A stretch of 64,000 nt of DNA from Pleodorina starrii (taxonomy: Eukaryota; Chlorophyta; Chlorophyceae; Chlamydomonadales; Volvocaceae): NCBI GenBank assembly GCA_030267565.1, contig BRXU01000002.1:2046001-2110000 (forward strand), given 5' to 3'. Under the pieces are notes generated by a model. That model ran no database searches and was not told the DNA's origin. It worked only from the letters and a program-made list of their open reading frames with translations. Of this stretch, positions 37,617-49,547 are shown piece after piece; position 1 is the stretch's first letter, and each line of letters begins with the position of its first letter. The position numbers were made by a program, and so were the translations under genes.

Positions 37617-38226
37617 ATGAGCTCTCCCGACGTGGTTCTTCCTGGTGACATCTCCAACCTTGGCGTTGGATTCGACCCGCTTGCCGACTCCGCCGGCGCC
37701 GACGAGGGCAACGCCGGAGAGGATGCTGTGCACATCCGCGTGCAACAACGCAACGGCCGCAAGTCGCTAACGACCGTCCAGGGTCTGAAGGAGAAGTGAG
37801 TTCTGCCGCGCTGACGTTGCTGTCTTTTCCGTGCCCAACTTTTGGTAGATTCGTTTCCGTGGAGACCTAGTTTTCGCGCGCTTTCGCTTTCATTGCTTGG
37901 CGCCCTCACGGCTTAGCGTAGTTCTTTGTTCGACGAGCGATGCAGACTACGTTCGCATCGCTTGTTGATGGCCTTGACGCTTGAAACGAAGGTGTAGTCT
38001 TCCGCTAACGTCTCCTTCTGCAAACCTTGCTACCGCTCAAAGGTACGATTACAACAAGGTGCTGAAAGCTCTGAAGAAGGAGTTCTGCTGCAACGGCACC
38101 GTCGTGGAGGACTCGGAGCTCGGCAAAGTCATTCAGCTTCAGGGCGACCAGCGCAAGAATGTCAGCGACTTCCTGCTGGGCCAGAAGCTGGTGAAGAAGG
38201 ACCAAATCAAGATTCACGGCTTCTAA
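37617..38226 (+). CDS. SUI1: Translation initiation factor eIF1 (SUI1)
   Basis: Two exons, 37617-37795 and 38043-38226, give 120 residues, typical for eIF1. The core is unmistakable: AVHIRVQQRNGRKSLTTVQG, then KKEFCCNGTVVEDSELGKV, IQLQGDQRKNVSDFL and a C-terminal KKDQIKIHGF. eIF1 sits in the P site of the 40S subunit beside the initiator tRNA, promotes scanning and rejects non-AUG or poor-context starts (established). The N-terminal tail is acidic and variable, as in other eIF1s. The intron splits the Lys codon in KEKYDYNK. Its neighbour upstream on the same strand, 5MP, works on the same preinitiation complex. Confidence 0.97.
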
Positions 38227-39696
38227 AAGTGCAGACGTGTGTCTGCACGCCGCCATCTTGGTCTGTGCGAGTCTCTTGGAAACCGCGATACTCAAAAGTG
38301 GTTACTGTGCGAGAAGCCGGGCCTCTGTGCCCTTGCATTGCGCATGCCGGTGTGCGTGTTACAGCGGTGGCAAGCCTTCCGTGTTTTTGCGGTGGGGTTG
38401 TCGCGGTGGGGGAGATCTCGTCGACTGCGCGAAAAGGTTGTTGACAGTGTGTGCGTGGCGCAATACGAATGTGCACATTTGTATTAGGAAACATGCGTTC
38501 AGCGTGTTGTGGTAAGGACAACTGTCGGCGTCGGACTTTTTCCCCGGTATTTGGGGAGACCTTGCATGGACAACCTCGTCAACCCTGCTTACTGTCTGTT
38601 GAACATAGTACTGGCCGTCTGCATGTAATACGTCGCGCACAATTCGGTTTTTGGTTGTGTCCATCACCAGAGGCGATTCGCGTCTAGCCATACAGCTTGC
38701 CCTGCCTTTGTGTCAGTGCTGTGCTGCTCTGTGAGGGTCGGTCATTGCCCTCTGGTCGACCGGCTCGGGCAGCACAGCAGGCGGGGAAGGGGAATACACG
38801 GGCGGCGGGGGCTATAGGTATGCACCCCAAAGATAAGGGCGCTACTGCTCCGCTTGCCTCATGGGGCTGGGCCACTGTAGGACATCAACCGCCAGCCACG
38901 TGCGACTTCGACTGAGAGCGTATGAGTACTCAGCAAAAGCAGACAGCGGTGCCTTGCTGACCGGAGAGCCCATATTACAGGTTTTCAACACTTATTGCCC
39001 GAATCATCTAGATGGGGTTTCTATGGACCTTGCCAGGCAAAGTATGAACTATAGCGAAGGTGCCTTAGTATCGCATGTATATCGAATGTGAACGTGCCGA
39101 GACGGAACAAACAAGCAGTACCGGTACTTCCGTCAGGAGACCCGCAAGCCCACTGCGCCTGGTCCATCTTGCAGGCCTCAGATAATTTGTGTGTATGTCA
39201 CATGGGTTGGGGTGCGTGCCCCATACATGGACACAGAAACCCCAAGGCATTCGGCAGGCTCGGTCGGGAACCTAGCTACCTAGGCACCGCCTGGTGCTCG
39301 TCAACTGGAAGGTGACCGTTGGTCCAGGGCGTTGGTCGTCGGCATTCCAGGACGCAATCCAGGACGCATTCCAGGACGCCCCTTCCACGCACACGGCCAT
39401 TGGGAAGTAAGTATCTCCTTAAACAATCCAACAAATTATCCAATCATGCAGTAAAGATGCCTCAATGTCGGCGGGGCCTTCGACAGTTGGGCCCCGGGCC
39501 CAGACGCACGACAATCAGTTTCGTTATAATAGTGCACTTGCGACAGGCCCTGGCCTTTCTTAACCGCAACGCTGAGAACTCTTAGTGCTTCTGCAAGCCG
39601 TCGAGGCACGAGGTCTCGAGGCACGAGACACGAGTACGAAACAACCGAACAGGCAGGCCCTTCTTCGCGCACGAGCTCGCGGTCTGCATTGTCCGA
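38227..39696. other. Intergenic region between eIF1 and the WD40 gene
   Basis: eIF1 3' UTR up to the TGTAA at 38624, then non-coding sequence. Tandem copies of a 13-14 bp unit containing CCAGGACGC lie at 39340-39380. The last 250 bases are AT-richer and likely promoter. Confidence 0.5.
38624..38628 (+). terminator. Polyadenylation signal TGTAA for eIF1
   Basis: About 400 bases after the TAA at 38224-38226. Confidence 0.65.
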
Positions 39697-41546
39697 ATGA
39701 ATTACCAGGACGCTCCGGGAGCTGACGAGATGCAAGAACTTCCACCCCCTCTCCTCTACGAGACCGATGAAGAAGGTTTCTCGTCAGGTATGCGACATGC
39801 CCTGCCCGCTCAGCGTCCCGCGGCAGGGACGCGGATCAATGCAACCATGGTGCCTGTCTGTATGTCACAGATGAACAGGACGAGATGCCGGGCCTTGCCG
39901 AGAGCGAGTCGTCCGCCAGCGGAGCTGACAGCGACGACGATGGTGATGGATACGGTCAGGCCACCAACCGGGGGATCTCAGAGGACGCGCTTCGCAGGGA
40001 GCAAGACCTGCCTGCGCCTGTTTCAGTGGACATGTCCACCGCGGTCCAGCGCGGTTGCCTGCTGTACGCCCTGCCGGAGAGCTGCACCGTGCACGAATGC
40101 GCCACCAAGTGAGTGCACGCCTCCAGGGCTCGGCCCCTGGGCACGACGTGCCAGGTCCAGCCGCGGGCACCTCCGCGACCACCTGCTGCTGCTGCTGCTT
40201 CGCGTGTCACCCAAACCAGCCTGCCTTCTCCCCCGAACCCCCTTCCAAAGTCGCCGAGAAAGTGTGTGAGGTACCCTTACACCCCCGCAATCCGCTATCT
40301 GCTATCCGCACCCTGCGCTGACCGCACCCTCCGCCGGCCCTCCTGCCGGCCCTGACCCGAATACCGGTACGGTACCCCAGGGCGGAGCACTTCCAAACGA
40401 TGGACTGCTTGGCGCTCGTTCCCCGCCCGCCGCCCCCGCCGCCGCCACCAGCAGCTTCCTCCCGCCAACCCGCGGGCGGCGCCGCCGCCGCTCCGTGCAA
40501 CGGCGCCCGACCAACCCTCCCTGGCGCCGCCGTCGGCAGCGGTGCCGGGTGTCCCCGGCGGCCAGCGGCGGAAGCGGCGGCGGCAGCGACCCCCATTAGG
40601 GGCGCTTCGGGATGCGGCGGCGCCGCCGCGGCGTACTGCGCCCAGATGCCCCCGCCCGCCGGCGCACCGGCCGACGAGGATCTGGAGTTTCTAGTGGGCG
40701 GGCCCCGCAGGTGGGTACGGCAACCCGCTGGAGCTGCGGCTTGCAGCTGAGCTGCGGGCCCGTATACGTTGGCCTGGGACTGTGGGGTGAGCCGCTCCAT
40801 TCGCCGCCTTCCGGCCGTGCCGGGCCCGCTCTCGTGCCGTTGCGCCGGCGTGCTGAGTCGGCACCAGTAGTCCAGTACCCGTGGGCTTTTAGCCGCGAAG
40901 CCGCGGAGCTTCCGCACGCTTTCCCTCCCTCCCCGCGGAGCAGCTGTGCCCCGCTCCGCTCCCGGCCTACCTCCTCCCACCCCCAAGAGTCCGCTTGCCT
41001 TCTGAACTGCTAGGGGTGCATCCCTCCGACGCTGCGGCCTCGTCTCTTATCTTCCCCCCAACCAACCAGGCTGACCATCTACCGCCTGGCGGCCGCCGGC
41101 CCGTCCGAGCAGCAGCAGCCGCAGCAGCAGCAGCAGCAGCAGCCCCCCGGCCCCCCCCTGGAGGTGTGCAGCTGCCCACTGGATGCGCACCACTACAGTC
41201 TGGCCGTGTCGCCGGACGGACGGTTTGTTGCGGCAGGTGGGGCTGGATCTGTACATCGAGGGGCTTCCCAGTTGCCGATCCGTGGGAGCTGGGAGCTGGG
41301 GGGAAAAAGTTTATACAGCAGCGGGGAAGGGCGCACGGCCCCCTGCCGGGGCGGCCGGGAGGTGTAACGATCGGCAGCGGGGAGGCGGCGGCGCTGCCGA
41401 CCTTGCAATCCCTTTGCCTCGCGCTAGCCCACACGCCCAAGGCCCGGACCCGACCCCCACGCGCGCGTCTCCCCACCGGCTCACAGGCTCGGAGCACGGC
41501 TACGTGTCCATCCTCGCCTACGTCCGGGAGACGCCGGGCGGCGGCG

Positions 41547-41579
<33 letters not shown>

Positions 41580-44500
41580 ACCCGTCCGCGCCCTCCACCT
41601 CCGCCAGTCCCGCGGCGTCGCCGTCGCAGCCCGCCTCTCTGACGCCTTGCGCCACCTTTTCCGTGCCGGTGTGTTGGGTGGTCGAACTGTCGAGAACATT
41701 TCCTGCTTCGGCGCCCCCCTTTGGCTTTCCCTGGAGAGCAGGCCGGACCCGGACCCGGACCCGGACCCGGACCCGGACCCGGACCCGGACCCGGACCCGG
41801 ACCCGGACCCGGACCCGGACCCGGACCCGGACCCGGACCCGGACCCGGACCCGGACCCGGACCCGGACCCGGACCCGGACCCGGACCCGGACCCGGACCC
41901 GGACCCGGACCCGGACCCGGACCCGGACCCGGACCCGGACCCGGACCCGGACCCGGACCCGGACCCGGACCCGGACCCGGACCCAGACCCGGACCCGGAC
42001 CCGGACCCGGACCCGGACCCGGACCGCCGCTGCCGCTGCCGCTGCTGGACCCTGACCTCGCTGTGTGCAGCTGTGCACCTCGCACCTCGGCTTTCCCGGG
42101 GTCCCCTGCCTCCCTGCCTTCCTGCCTCCCTACCTACCCGCTTCCCGCCATCCCTTCACCTTCCCCACGGGCTAAAACCCCCGCGGGCGTTTACGTCGAC
42201 ATGGACAGTCCTCTGTACGGTCCTCTGTTGCTCACACCCCAACCCACCCCCACCGCCGTACCCCGCCGTACCCCACTGCCCCGAGGCAGGCCAACCACAA
42301 CTGGGGCATGAACAACATGATCCGCTTCGGCTCCTTCGGCGGCGCAACGCGGCTCATCGTGGCCACGCAGGTCAGTACGGAGCTGGTACGGCACTGCGCA
42401 GTACGGCGTCCTGCTGCGTACGGCAACCTGCCGTATTAGAGGACTGCTGCCGCGTTAGGGCGTGCGCGCGGGAGGGCGGGGGTGGGGAACTGGTTACAGC
42501 TGGCGCGAACGCGGCAGCGGCATCCCCCCGGAGGCACCTCTAGATCGGGGGTACCCCGGCCACCCGCCAACCCGCACGCGACTTCCGACTGTCACCCGTG
42601 ACCCTTTGTCGTCCTCCACCTCCTCCTCCTCCTCCTCCCCTTTCTCCTCCTCCTCCCCCTTTCTCCTCCTCCCCCTCCACTTGTGTCCCCGCCCCCCCCA
42701 CACACACAGGACCGCATCATCTACCTCTTCAATGTTCCTCCCTGGGACGGCTCCGCGGCCTCCCTCCCGCGAGTGGCGACCCCCGCCGCGTTCCTGACCA
42801 CCGGCCTGCCCCGCTGGGCGAGCATTGCCGCCGCCGCCGGGGCTGGCGCCGCCGGGGCTGGCGCCGCCGGGGCTGGCGCCGCCGGGGCTGGCGCCGCCGG
42901 GGCTGGCGCCGCCGGGGCTGGCGCCGCTGCCGCCGCCGGGGCTGGCGCCGCTGCCGCCGCCGGGGCTGGCGCCACTGCCGCCGCCGGGGCTGGCGCCGCT
43001 GCCGCCGCCGGGGCTGGCGCCGCCGGGGCTGGCGCCGCCGGGGCTGGCGCCGCTGCCGCCGCCGGGGCTGGCGCCGCCGGGGCTGGCGCCGCCGGGGCTG
43101 GCGCCGCTGCCGCCGCCGGGGCTGGCGCCGGCAGCTGGCAGCTTCCGGAGCGCCCCAGGGAGGGAGGCGCCGGTGACCCCGGGAGGGAGGGGGGCCCCGG
43201 GATCCACCCGTGGCCGCCACAGCAGCGGCACGAGCAGCCGCTGCTGGAGGGGGCGTCGCGGGCGATTGCGCGGGTGCTGCCGGAGCTGGGAATGGCGGGG
43301 GAGGGGGAGGGGAGCAGAGGGGAGCGGAACCCCCCCGAGGACGCGGTCGCGGCGATGTTACGAGCTCTGATGCGCACATCGGCGGAAGGGCCGCAGCCAG
43401 GCCTCCCGGGACAGCTGCCAGGGCCGAGCCAGGGCCAGATCAACAGCCAGGGCCAGGGCCAGGGGCGGAGCCTCGAGGCGGCCGAAGGCGCGGCAGGCTC
43501 TGACAGCAGTGGCGGCGACAGCAGCGACGATGATCGCGACGGCGGCGCCAGCAGCGGCGCTGGCGGAGGCGCCGGCTTGAGCCGCGCGCCCGAGCGGCCG
43601 CCGCTAACGCCGCTGCCGTTGCCGCTGCCGTCGCGGTCGCGATTATCGTCGCGGCAGCAGCAGCAGCAGCAGCTCAGGTACCCCAACGCCGGCGCGGCGG
43701 AGTATTGGCGGCGGCAACGGTTGCGCCCATCGGCGACGCATATCAACGTCGGCAGCGAGCCGTGCATGCTGGTGGTGGGTTGGTGGCAAGGTCGTGGCGG
43801 ATTCTGAATGTGATGTGACCCGTGGGTCGGTGGCGCGATCTGGCTGCCCAGGGATACGTAAAACCGCCAAACCAAACCAACCGAGCCTTCCGAAAACGAG
43901 TAGTGCCTGCGAATACATCTGCAAATACACTTAAACTGCAGCACGCACCTCCTTTATATCTCCCTCCTGGCTGGCAGCGCTCTTCGAAACCGTGCGGTAC
44001 GCGCCCGCCCCCACCGCCCCTCCCCCTTGTTTCATTCTTGCCAATTCACTCCGGCCTATACGTGGATAATCGCCCCACCGCACCCCCCGCGCGCAGACCC
44101 CCGGCGGCCGCCAGCGCGCCGCCAACCCGATGTCGACCTGCGCAGTGAGCGGCTTCCACGACGCCCTCAACGCCGCGGTGACCTCCCCGGACGGGGCCTG
44201 GCTGGCGGTGGGCTGCGACGCGCCGCTCCTCTTCCTGCTGCCCACTGACCCCGAGTGAGTGAGTGTGTGAGTGAGCGAGTGAGTGAGTGAATGAGGCCCC
44301 GAGTTGCGGGGCGGGGCCGGGGAGGGGGGGGCGGAAGCCCGGACGGACAAGGAGCGGGATTGCGAGAGCGGCGTGGGATGTTGTGGGTTGTTGTGGGCTA
44401 CTGTGGTTGGGCTCCGGCTCCGGCCCGCCCCCCTCGCCGCCAAGCGCTACACCTTGACCCGCACCTTGACCCGCACTTTGAGTCCCACGCGCGGCCTCAC

Positions 44501-46883
44501 GTGCCTAACCGCCAACTGTCGCCAACTGTCGCCAACCGCGGATGCTGGTGTGCAGCTACCGGTCCAAGGTTCCGGAGCTGCTGCTGGTGCCGCTGCCGCC
44601 CTCCCGGACGAACCGCCTGGAGCCGGGCTGCCAGTACCTGGCCTTCAACAGCGACTCAGACCGCCTGGCGGCCTCCTTCGACGCCCTCTTCGTAAGTGAC
44701 GCGATCCCCCCACCGCAGCTCACCAGAGCGATGTCTTGGCTTGGCGCGCAGCGGGTCGAGAGAGCGATCGCCCGCTGATGCTCGCACGAGGCGCTCCGCC
44801 GACGCCTCATCAAAAACCCCGCACCGCACCGCACCGCACCGATCACAGCCCCCAGCGGCTGCCGCTTCCTTTTCCTCTTCCTGCTCCTCTTCCCGTCCCC
44901 CCGTTCCCCCGTTGTGTCGCACTCATCCGTCAATCTGAAACATCCCCACCTGGGCCTTATCGCCCGCGTTCCCAGCCGCTCCGCATGCGCGAATTGGCAC
45001 GCTCCTGACTGATACACATCTTCCCCCGGCAATGTACGACCTGTACGACACCAACAGGCCGTACTGGTGTACGACGTCCCGCGCCGGCAGCTGCTCTTCA
45101 GCCTGCGGCACCCGCAGTCGCAGCCGCCGCTGGCTGTGGCCTTCGTCCCCGGCCACCGCTCACTTCTGCTGCACGCCACCGACCGGGAGCACCTGGTGGC
45201 GATTGACGTGGACCAGCCGAGGTACGGCACCATGAACCGCTGTACGACACAGTACGGAGAGCGCTGTGGGCGTGGAAGGACGTGCCTGCGCGCGCGTGAG
45301 TGTGCCTGGTGTGCAATTCGGATGCACGGCAGCGCGCGCGCGGGTGTGTGTGTATGTGTGTTTGTGTGGCTTCGCGTCAGGGCTTCGAAGAGCTTGTGGG
45401 GTGTGGGGTCTGGGGTGCCGGCACCTGTACTGATATTGGGTTGCCAATTTGCTCCGTAGTACCTGTATTTGTGGCTGGTGGGTGGCCCTCCCGGGGCGAT
45501 CTGGAGGCACCTCATGCCCCCCCCCTGTGATCCACACAGCCACCTCCACCGCCGCCTCAACAAGTCCACCTCCACCGCCGCCTCCACACATCCACTGCTG
45601 CCGCCGCCTCCACACATCCACTGCTGCCGCCGCCTCGCTTTCCGCTGAGCGCCCTCCCCCTCCCCTCCCCTCCCTTCCCCGCAGGACCAGCCTCACCCGC
45701 ATCACCCTCAAGAGCCCGAGCCAGCGCACGCAGGATGGGCAACAGCAGAGGCCGGGCGGGCAGCAGAAGCCCCGGGAGCCGCCGCCGCGGGCGCCTCAGG
45801 GGGTCATCGACCTGTTTAGATTTCCCGAAGACGCCGGGAGCCCCCCGCCGCGGCACTGGCACCCCTGGCTTGGGGGGCCGCGGCGGCCGCCGAGGGAGCG
45901 GCGCCCGCGTATCACCGGCCTGCTGCTGGCACCCAACGACCGACTGCTGGTGTCGACCAAGGTGCGACCAAGGAGTCTTGTTTCCCCCGCTTGCCTTTGC
46001 CCCGGCTCCGCGCTGCTTCGGGCCTCTTGTCTTGCGCAGGTCTCTGTCTCTGGGCTGCGCGGGAGACTCTGCGTCCGAGGTGTTGCGGGTCTGTGGTTTG
46101 AGAACGTGAATCCATGGCCTCCTAAACTGTGTTGGAATTTTGGATGGCGAAGCGTTTCGTTGCTGATTCGCTGCGGCATCCACGACCCGCAATCGAGGTA
46201 CCGTATGTATGTGACCCGTTTCGGGGCCAACCCCTCCCGCTGGCGCTCGCCTCCCCCCCCCCCCGCAGGACGAGCTCTTTTCCTTCCAGCTGCTGCTGCC
46301 CAACAGCCCCTGGAGCCGAGCCGCCCATCGCCACATGCCCAGCGGATTCAAGGCCGCCGTGCGGGCACTGCTGACGGTGTCCAGGGCGCGCGACGACGGC
46401 GACGGCGGCGGCGCCGCCGCCGCCAGCGCTGCGGCGGAAATTGGGCACACGGCCGGCGCCTCCTCCGAGGCCACCGCCGCCGCGGCGGCGGCGGCGCCGC
46501 CACCGGCGCCGCTGCCGCGACCCACGGGTCTGTGGAGCCTGCCGGGCGACACGCTGGAAGCCGTCGTCGCGGCGGCGGCGCGAGACCGCCTGGCCTGGGT
46601 CGAGACGGACGCGGCGAGCGTCCTGGCGTTTCCTATTCTGGAGTTTTGGGAGGCGGGGACGGCCGACCAAGCGCGTGACGCCGCGGTGGCGGCAGCAGCT
46701 CCTGCGGCGGCGGCTGCGGCGGGCGGCGCTTCGTCTTCACGTGGAGGGAGCGGGCAGGGAGGGGGCGCGGCCGCTGGCGTGAGCGCGGGCGGGTTGGCCA
46801 GGCCGGCGCGGCTGTACGACTGGGAGGCCGACCACGAGGCGGGCTGGAGGAATGACCTGTGGGTCGCTTGGCACGCGGACTGA
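39697..46883 (+). CDS. WD40-repeat (transducin-like) protein with hypervariable insert
   Basis: Twelve exons close exactly to 1167 residues: 39697-39787, 39871-40108, 40381-40710, 41070-41236, 41487-41668, 42290-42370, 42710-43774, 44097-44254, 44556-44691, 45058-45221, 45685-45961, 46269-46883. The N-terminus is acidic (PPPLLYETDEEGF, SGADSDDDGDGYG). Blade-like strands with WD40 phrasing follow: YSLAVSPDGRFVAAGGSEHG, NNMIRFGSFGGATRLIVATQ, DRIIYLFNVP, LNAAVTSPDGAWLAVGCDAP, YLAFNSDSDRLAASFDALF, AVLVYDVPRRQLLF and ITGLLLAPNDRLLVSTKDEL. The pattern recalls the fungal/plant DUF2415-type WD proteins, but I would not name it beyond WD40. Between blades, exon 7 carries a 15-bp minisatellite encoding Gly-Ala polymer, then Gln/Ser/Asp-rich sequence. 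Low-complexity inserts also occur in exons 3, 4, 5 and the last exon. WD40 propellers normally serve as protein-interaction scaffolds. Confidence 0.75.
41745..42025. repeat. GGACCC hexanucleotide satellite, about 47 units
   Basis: A nearly perfect (GGACCC)n tract of 281 bases with one visible A-for-G change near 41984. It fills part of the intron 41669-42289 of the WD40 gene. Because the unit is six bases, every frame reads as an endless dipeptide (Pro-Asp, Arg-Thr and Gly-Pro on the plus strand), which creates long spurious open frames. Confidence 0.98.
42831..43131 (+). repeat. Coding 15-bp minisatellite (GCCGCCGGGGCTGGC)
   Basis: About 20 units in exon 7 of the WD40 gene, translated as AAGAG. 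Some units carry an extra GCCGCTGCC, giving longer Ala runs. Every indel is a multiple of three, so the frame is kept. Confidence 0.95.
44255..44292. repeat. GTGA tandem repeat forming a splice donor
   Basis: GTGAGTGAGTG(T)GTGAGTGAG begins exactly at the 5' splice site after exon 8 of the WD40 gene (phase 2), so several alternative GTGAGT donors are stacked four bases apart. Confidence 0.8.
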
Positions 46884-49547
46884 GCTGTGCGGCGAGACGG
46901 AGCGCAAGAAGGGGCGGCATGGCGCTTCGCAGGGGTGCTTGGCTTCAGGGAAGATTCACACGGCACGTTCCGTTGCGGAGTTTGGCCCGCGGTGCTTAGG
47001 ACTGTGCGGCTGGCACTAATGCTTTCTGAGCAGGGCATTGGTTGATACCAGGCATTTTTGCGGCAGTTGGCAGCGGCTGGCAGGACTGGGCGGTGGGTGT
47101 AAGTACATGTGGTGGCGCTGCGGGTCGGGGCGCAGCAGGCGCGGCACAGCAGGCAAGCCGGCCGGCCGGCTGGCTGGCTGGCTGACTGGCGGAGATGTCG
47201 GTGCGGTGAAGGGTCGTGTGTGCAGCGGGTTCAGATGGAAAGACGGAAAGAGGGCAACCGGGGGGGGGGGGGCGGGCCCGTTGGTCGATGCGCCGAACCT
47301 CCGAAGTGCACTGCCTGGGGCAGGTAGAGAACCCGCCTCCACACGAGTGCAAGTTGCCTGGTACCTAGCTATAGATATCTACCGGCCGCTTCATCGGCGC
47401 TGATGCGGCGAATCTGACACCTGGGAGAACCTGACAAATTTTGTATAAAAAGACATGTCGAGGACATTCATTGTACGGTACACCCTGCAAGTTGCCAATC
47501 CACGGTATGGCCTCCATTCTGCTCCACTTGACGACAGCTTCACACGCACACGCGATCGTGGAGTGTTCCGATCGGATTCGATCCGATCCGGCCGATCCGA
47601 CCCGAAGGCGGCCTAGGGAGGGAGACGTGCACAACTTCGTTCTTCTGGGGCGCCGGACTGGACAGGCTCTACACTGGACGAACAAACTGGCAGGCAGACG
47701 GGTGCGGCCATTGCGCGGGACCGCCGCCAGGGCCGCCAGGAACGCGAAGCCCGGCACGCGCCCCGCCCTCTCTGCCCCTCTCCTGCCTGCCACTACGCGC
47801 ACCCCTTCACCCCGCTCATTCAAGCGTCTCGGCCTCCCCCCACTACATATTCGCAAACCAAGCGGCGCCAAGCCGATGTGTGGCATGTCCTCTCTCGCTG
47901 CTCCATTAGGCGACGCGAGTGCTAGGGGATATACCGTACCAGGAAGCAAAGGGAATTCACCCTGCCGAAACCACGCGATTTATCATACATGATGAAACAT
48001 GTCCACTCATTATGAACCGGTCTTTGGCACGATTCAAGCGCGGAAACGTCTCTCCAACGACCAACCACGGACCACGCTCAGGTTTCGGCGCTCCCTACAA
48101 CCACCATTACCCACCACCAACACCACACACCGTTAACCCACCACCGCCACCACTAAACAACGAGGCAGAGGATGCTGCAGGAGGGCCGCCGCCGCAGCAG
48201 CAGCTGCGCTGCTGATTGGCGTGCGATGGGGGATGTTGGGGTTCACGACACCCGACACACGTCGAACTGACGGATGGGCGCTGAGACACCGGAGGGGCGG
48301 CAGTCGCGACCCCCAACAACCCCAAAGACAAGCCATGTGGGGCCTTGGCCGCTAGATGGATGAATCGGGAGGTGCAGCGTGACAGCTGCCTGGCGCTGCG
48401 CCTCCCGCGCCCTACCATGTCGCAGCTTAGTAAAGCGGCCACGCAAGAAGCGGTATCCTAGATCGGAGCTGTGGTACGGCGAGAATGCAGCCAACGGTAA
48501 CGGGACAAAGGGCGAGGCCGTGCCGCCGCCTGTTGCTGTTACTCCAGGGAAGGCCGGATTTAAACGCCACGCAAGTAGCTGCGTGTCAGAAGGGAAGAAG
48601 TCCTCGCTACGGAACCGGGTGCAGGGTATGCTGCTGGGCATCTACGACATGAGTCAACCAATTCGTCAGCGCCGAGACGGAATCAATTCAAGGCGCCGCA
48701 GAAGTTATGGGTTATGCAAGAGAGTTATGAGCTATGTCATATGCGAAGTAGGCGGGCTGGCAGACCGGCAGCCGCTGTGCCGCTCCCCTGCAGAATACCG
48801 TATATCAAAGGGCATCCCACAACGAAGGTCAAAAGACGCGACAGCGCGGCACCACAGACAGCGCCCGCCGTCTCAAAGACTAGTCTACGAGTGTACTTCA
48901 TCAATCCACACCAAAAAAACTCCTCGCGATGGCTTCTTCTAATCCCTGCACCACAACGCCTCCGGCAGCCATGTCTTTCCGTGCTGGGCCCCGAATGTGC
49001 CGCAGAAGCCAGTCCATGGACGCTGGAACAACATCGCAACATCGCCAGAGACGACGACGCAACCACAGCGCCACAGGCGCCCTCTCCTCCCAGCACCTCC
49101 TGCCTAAAGACGCAGTTGGCCAGGCCTCCTGCCGAAGTCCTCTCGGCTGACCCCGCCGCAGCACCAGCGCTTCGGCGCCCATCAAGGCGCCAGCTCTTGC
49201 GCCAGGTGCGCGGCCGCGTCAACGGCCAACAGGGCACGACAGCCCGCGAGGCATATGACAACACGACACGGTCACGACGGACTTCCGCGATTCCCCGGGA
49301 AAGGAGAGGGTGGGGTTGCGGCAATGCGGCAACCCTCCTGTGGGGGACCCACCTCACGGGAGCACAAACTCGCGGCCGCGTCATTATCCGCCGGAGCAGC
49401 TGCCACCCTGACCCCGCGCCGCGCCCCCCCCGCCACCCCATGCAACATCTACGCACACATACAGCGTACACGGCCACAGCGCCCCCGGCCTGCAGGCCTA
49501 CCTGCTGCCCTGCTCAGACGCTCTGGCGCCTGGTGCACCCGACTACA
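46884..49547. other. Intergenic region between convergent genes
   Basis: 3' UTR of the WD40 gene (TGTAA at 47098), then about 2.4 kb without a supported gene, ending at the stop of the minus-strand paralog. A poly-G run lies at 47262-47272. A plus-strand frame at 48379-48942 has no recognisable features or splice context and I do not call it. Confidence 0.5.
47098..47102 (+). terminator. Polyadenylation signal TGTAA for the WD40 gene
   Basis: About 215 bases after the TGA at 46881-46883. Confidence 0.55.

Noticed and set aside
39340..39380. Short CCAGGACGC repeat considered as a regulatory array
   Set aside because: Only about three imperfect copies, about 320 bases upstream of the WD40 start codon; too little to claim a binding-site array.
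41183..42543. Long plus- and minus-strand frames of Pro-Asp, Arg-Thr, Gly-Pro or Arg-Val dipeptides
   Set aside because: They arise from the six-base GGACCC array, which is open in every frame; splice sites put the array inside an intron of the WD40 gene.
42831..43131. Regular short repeats considered as a CRISPR array
   Set aside because: Units are contiguous without unique spacers, lie in a nuclear coding exon and encode Ala-Gly polymer.
48379..48942. 187-residue plus-strand frame between convergent genes
   Set aside because: Basic, featureless composition with competing frames on both strands; nothing supports translation.
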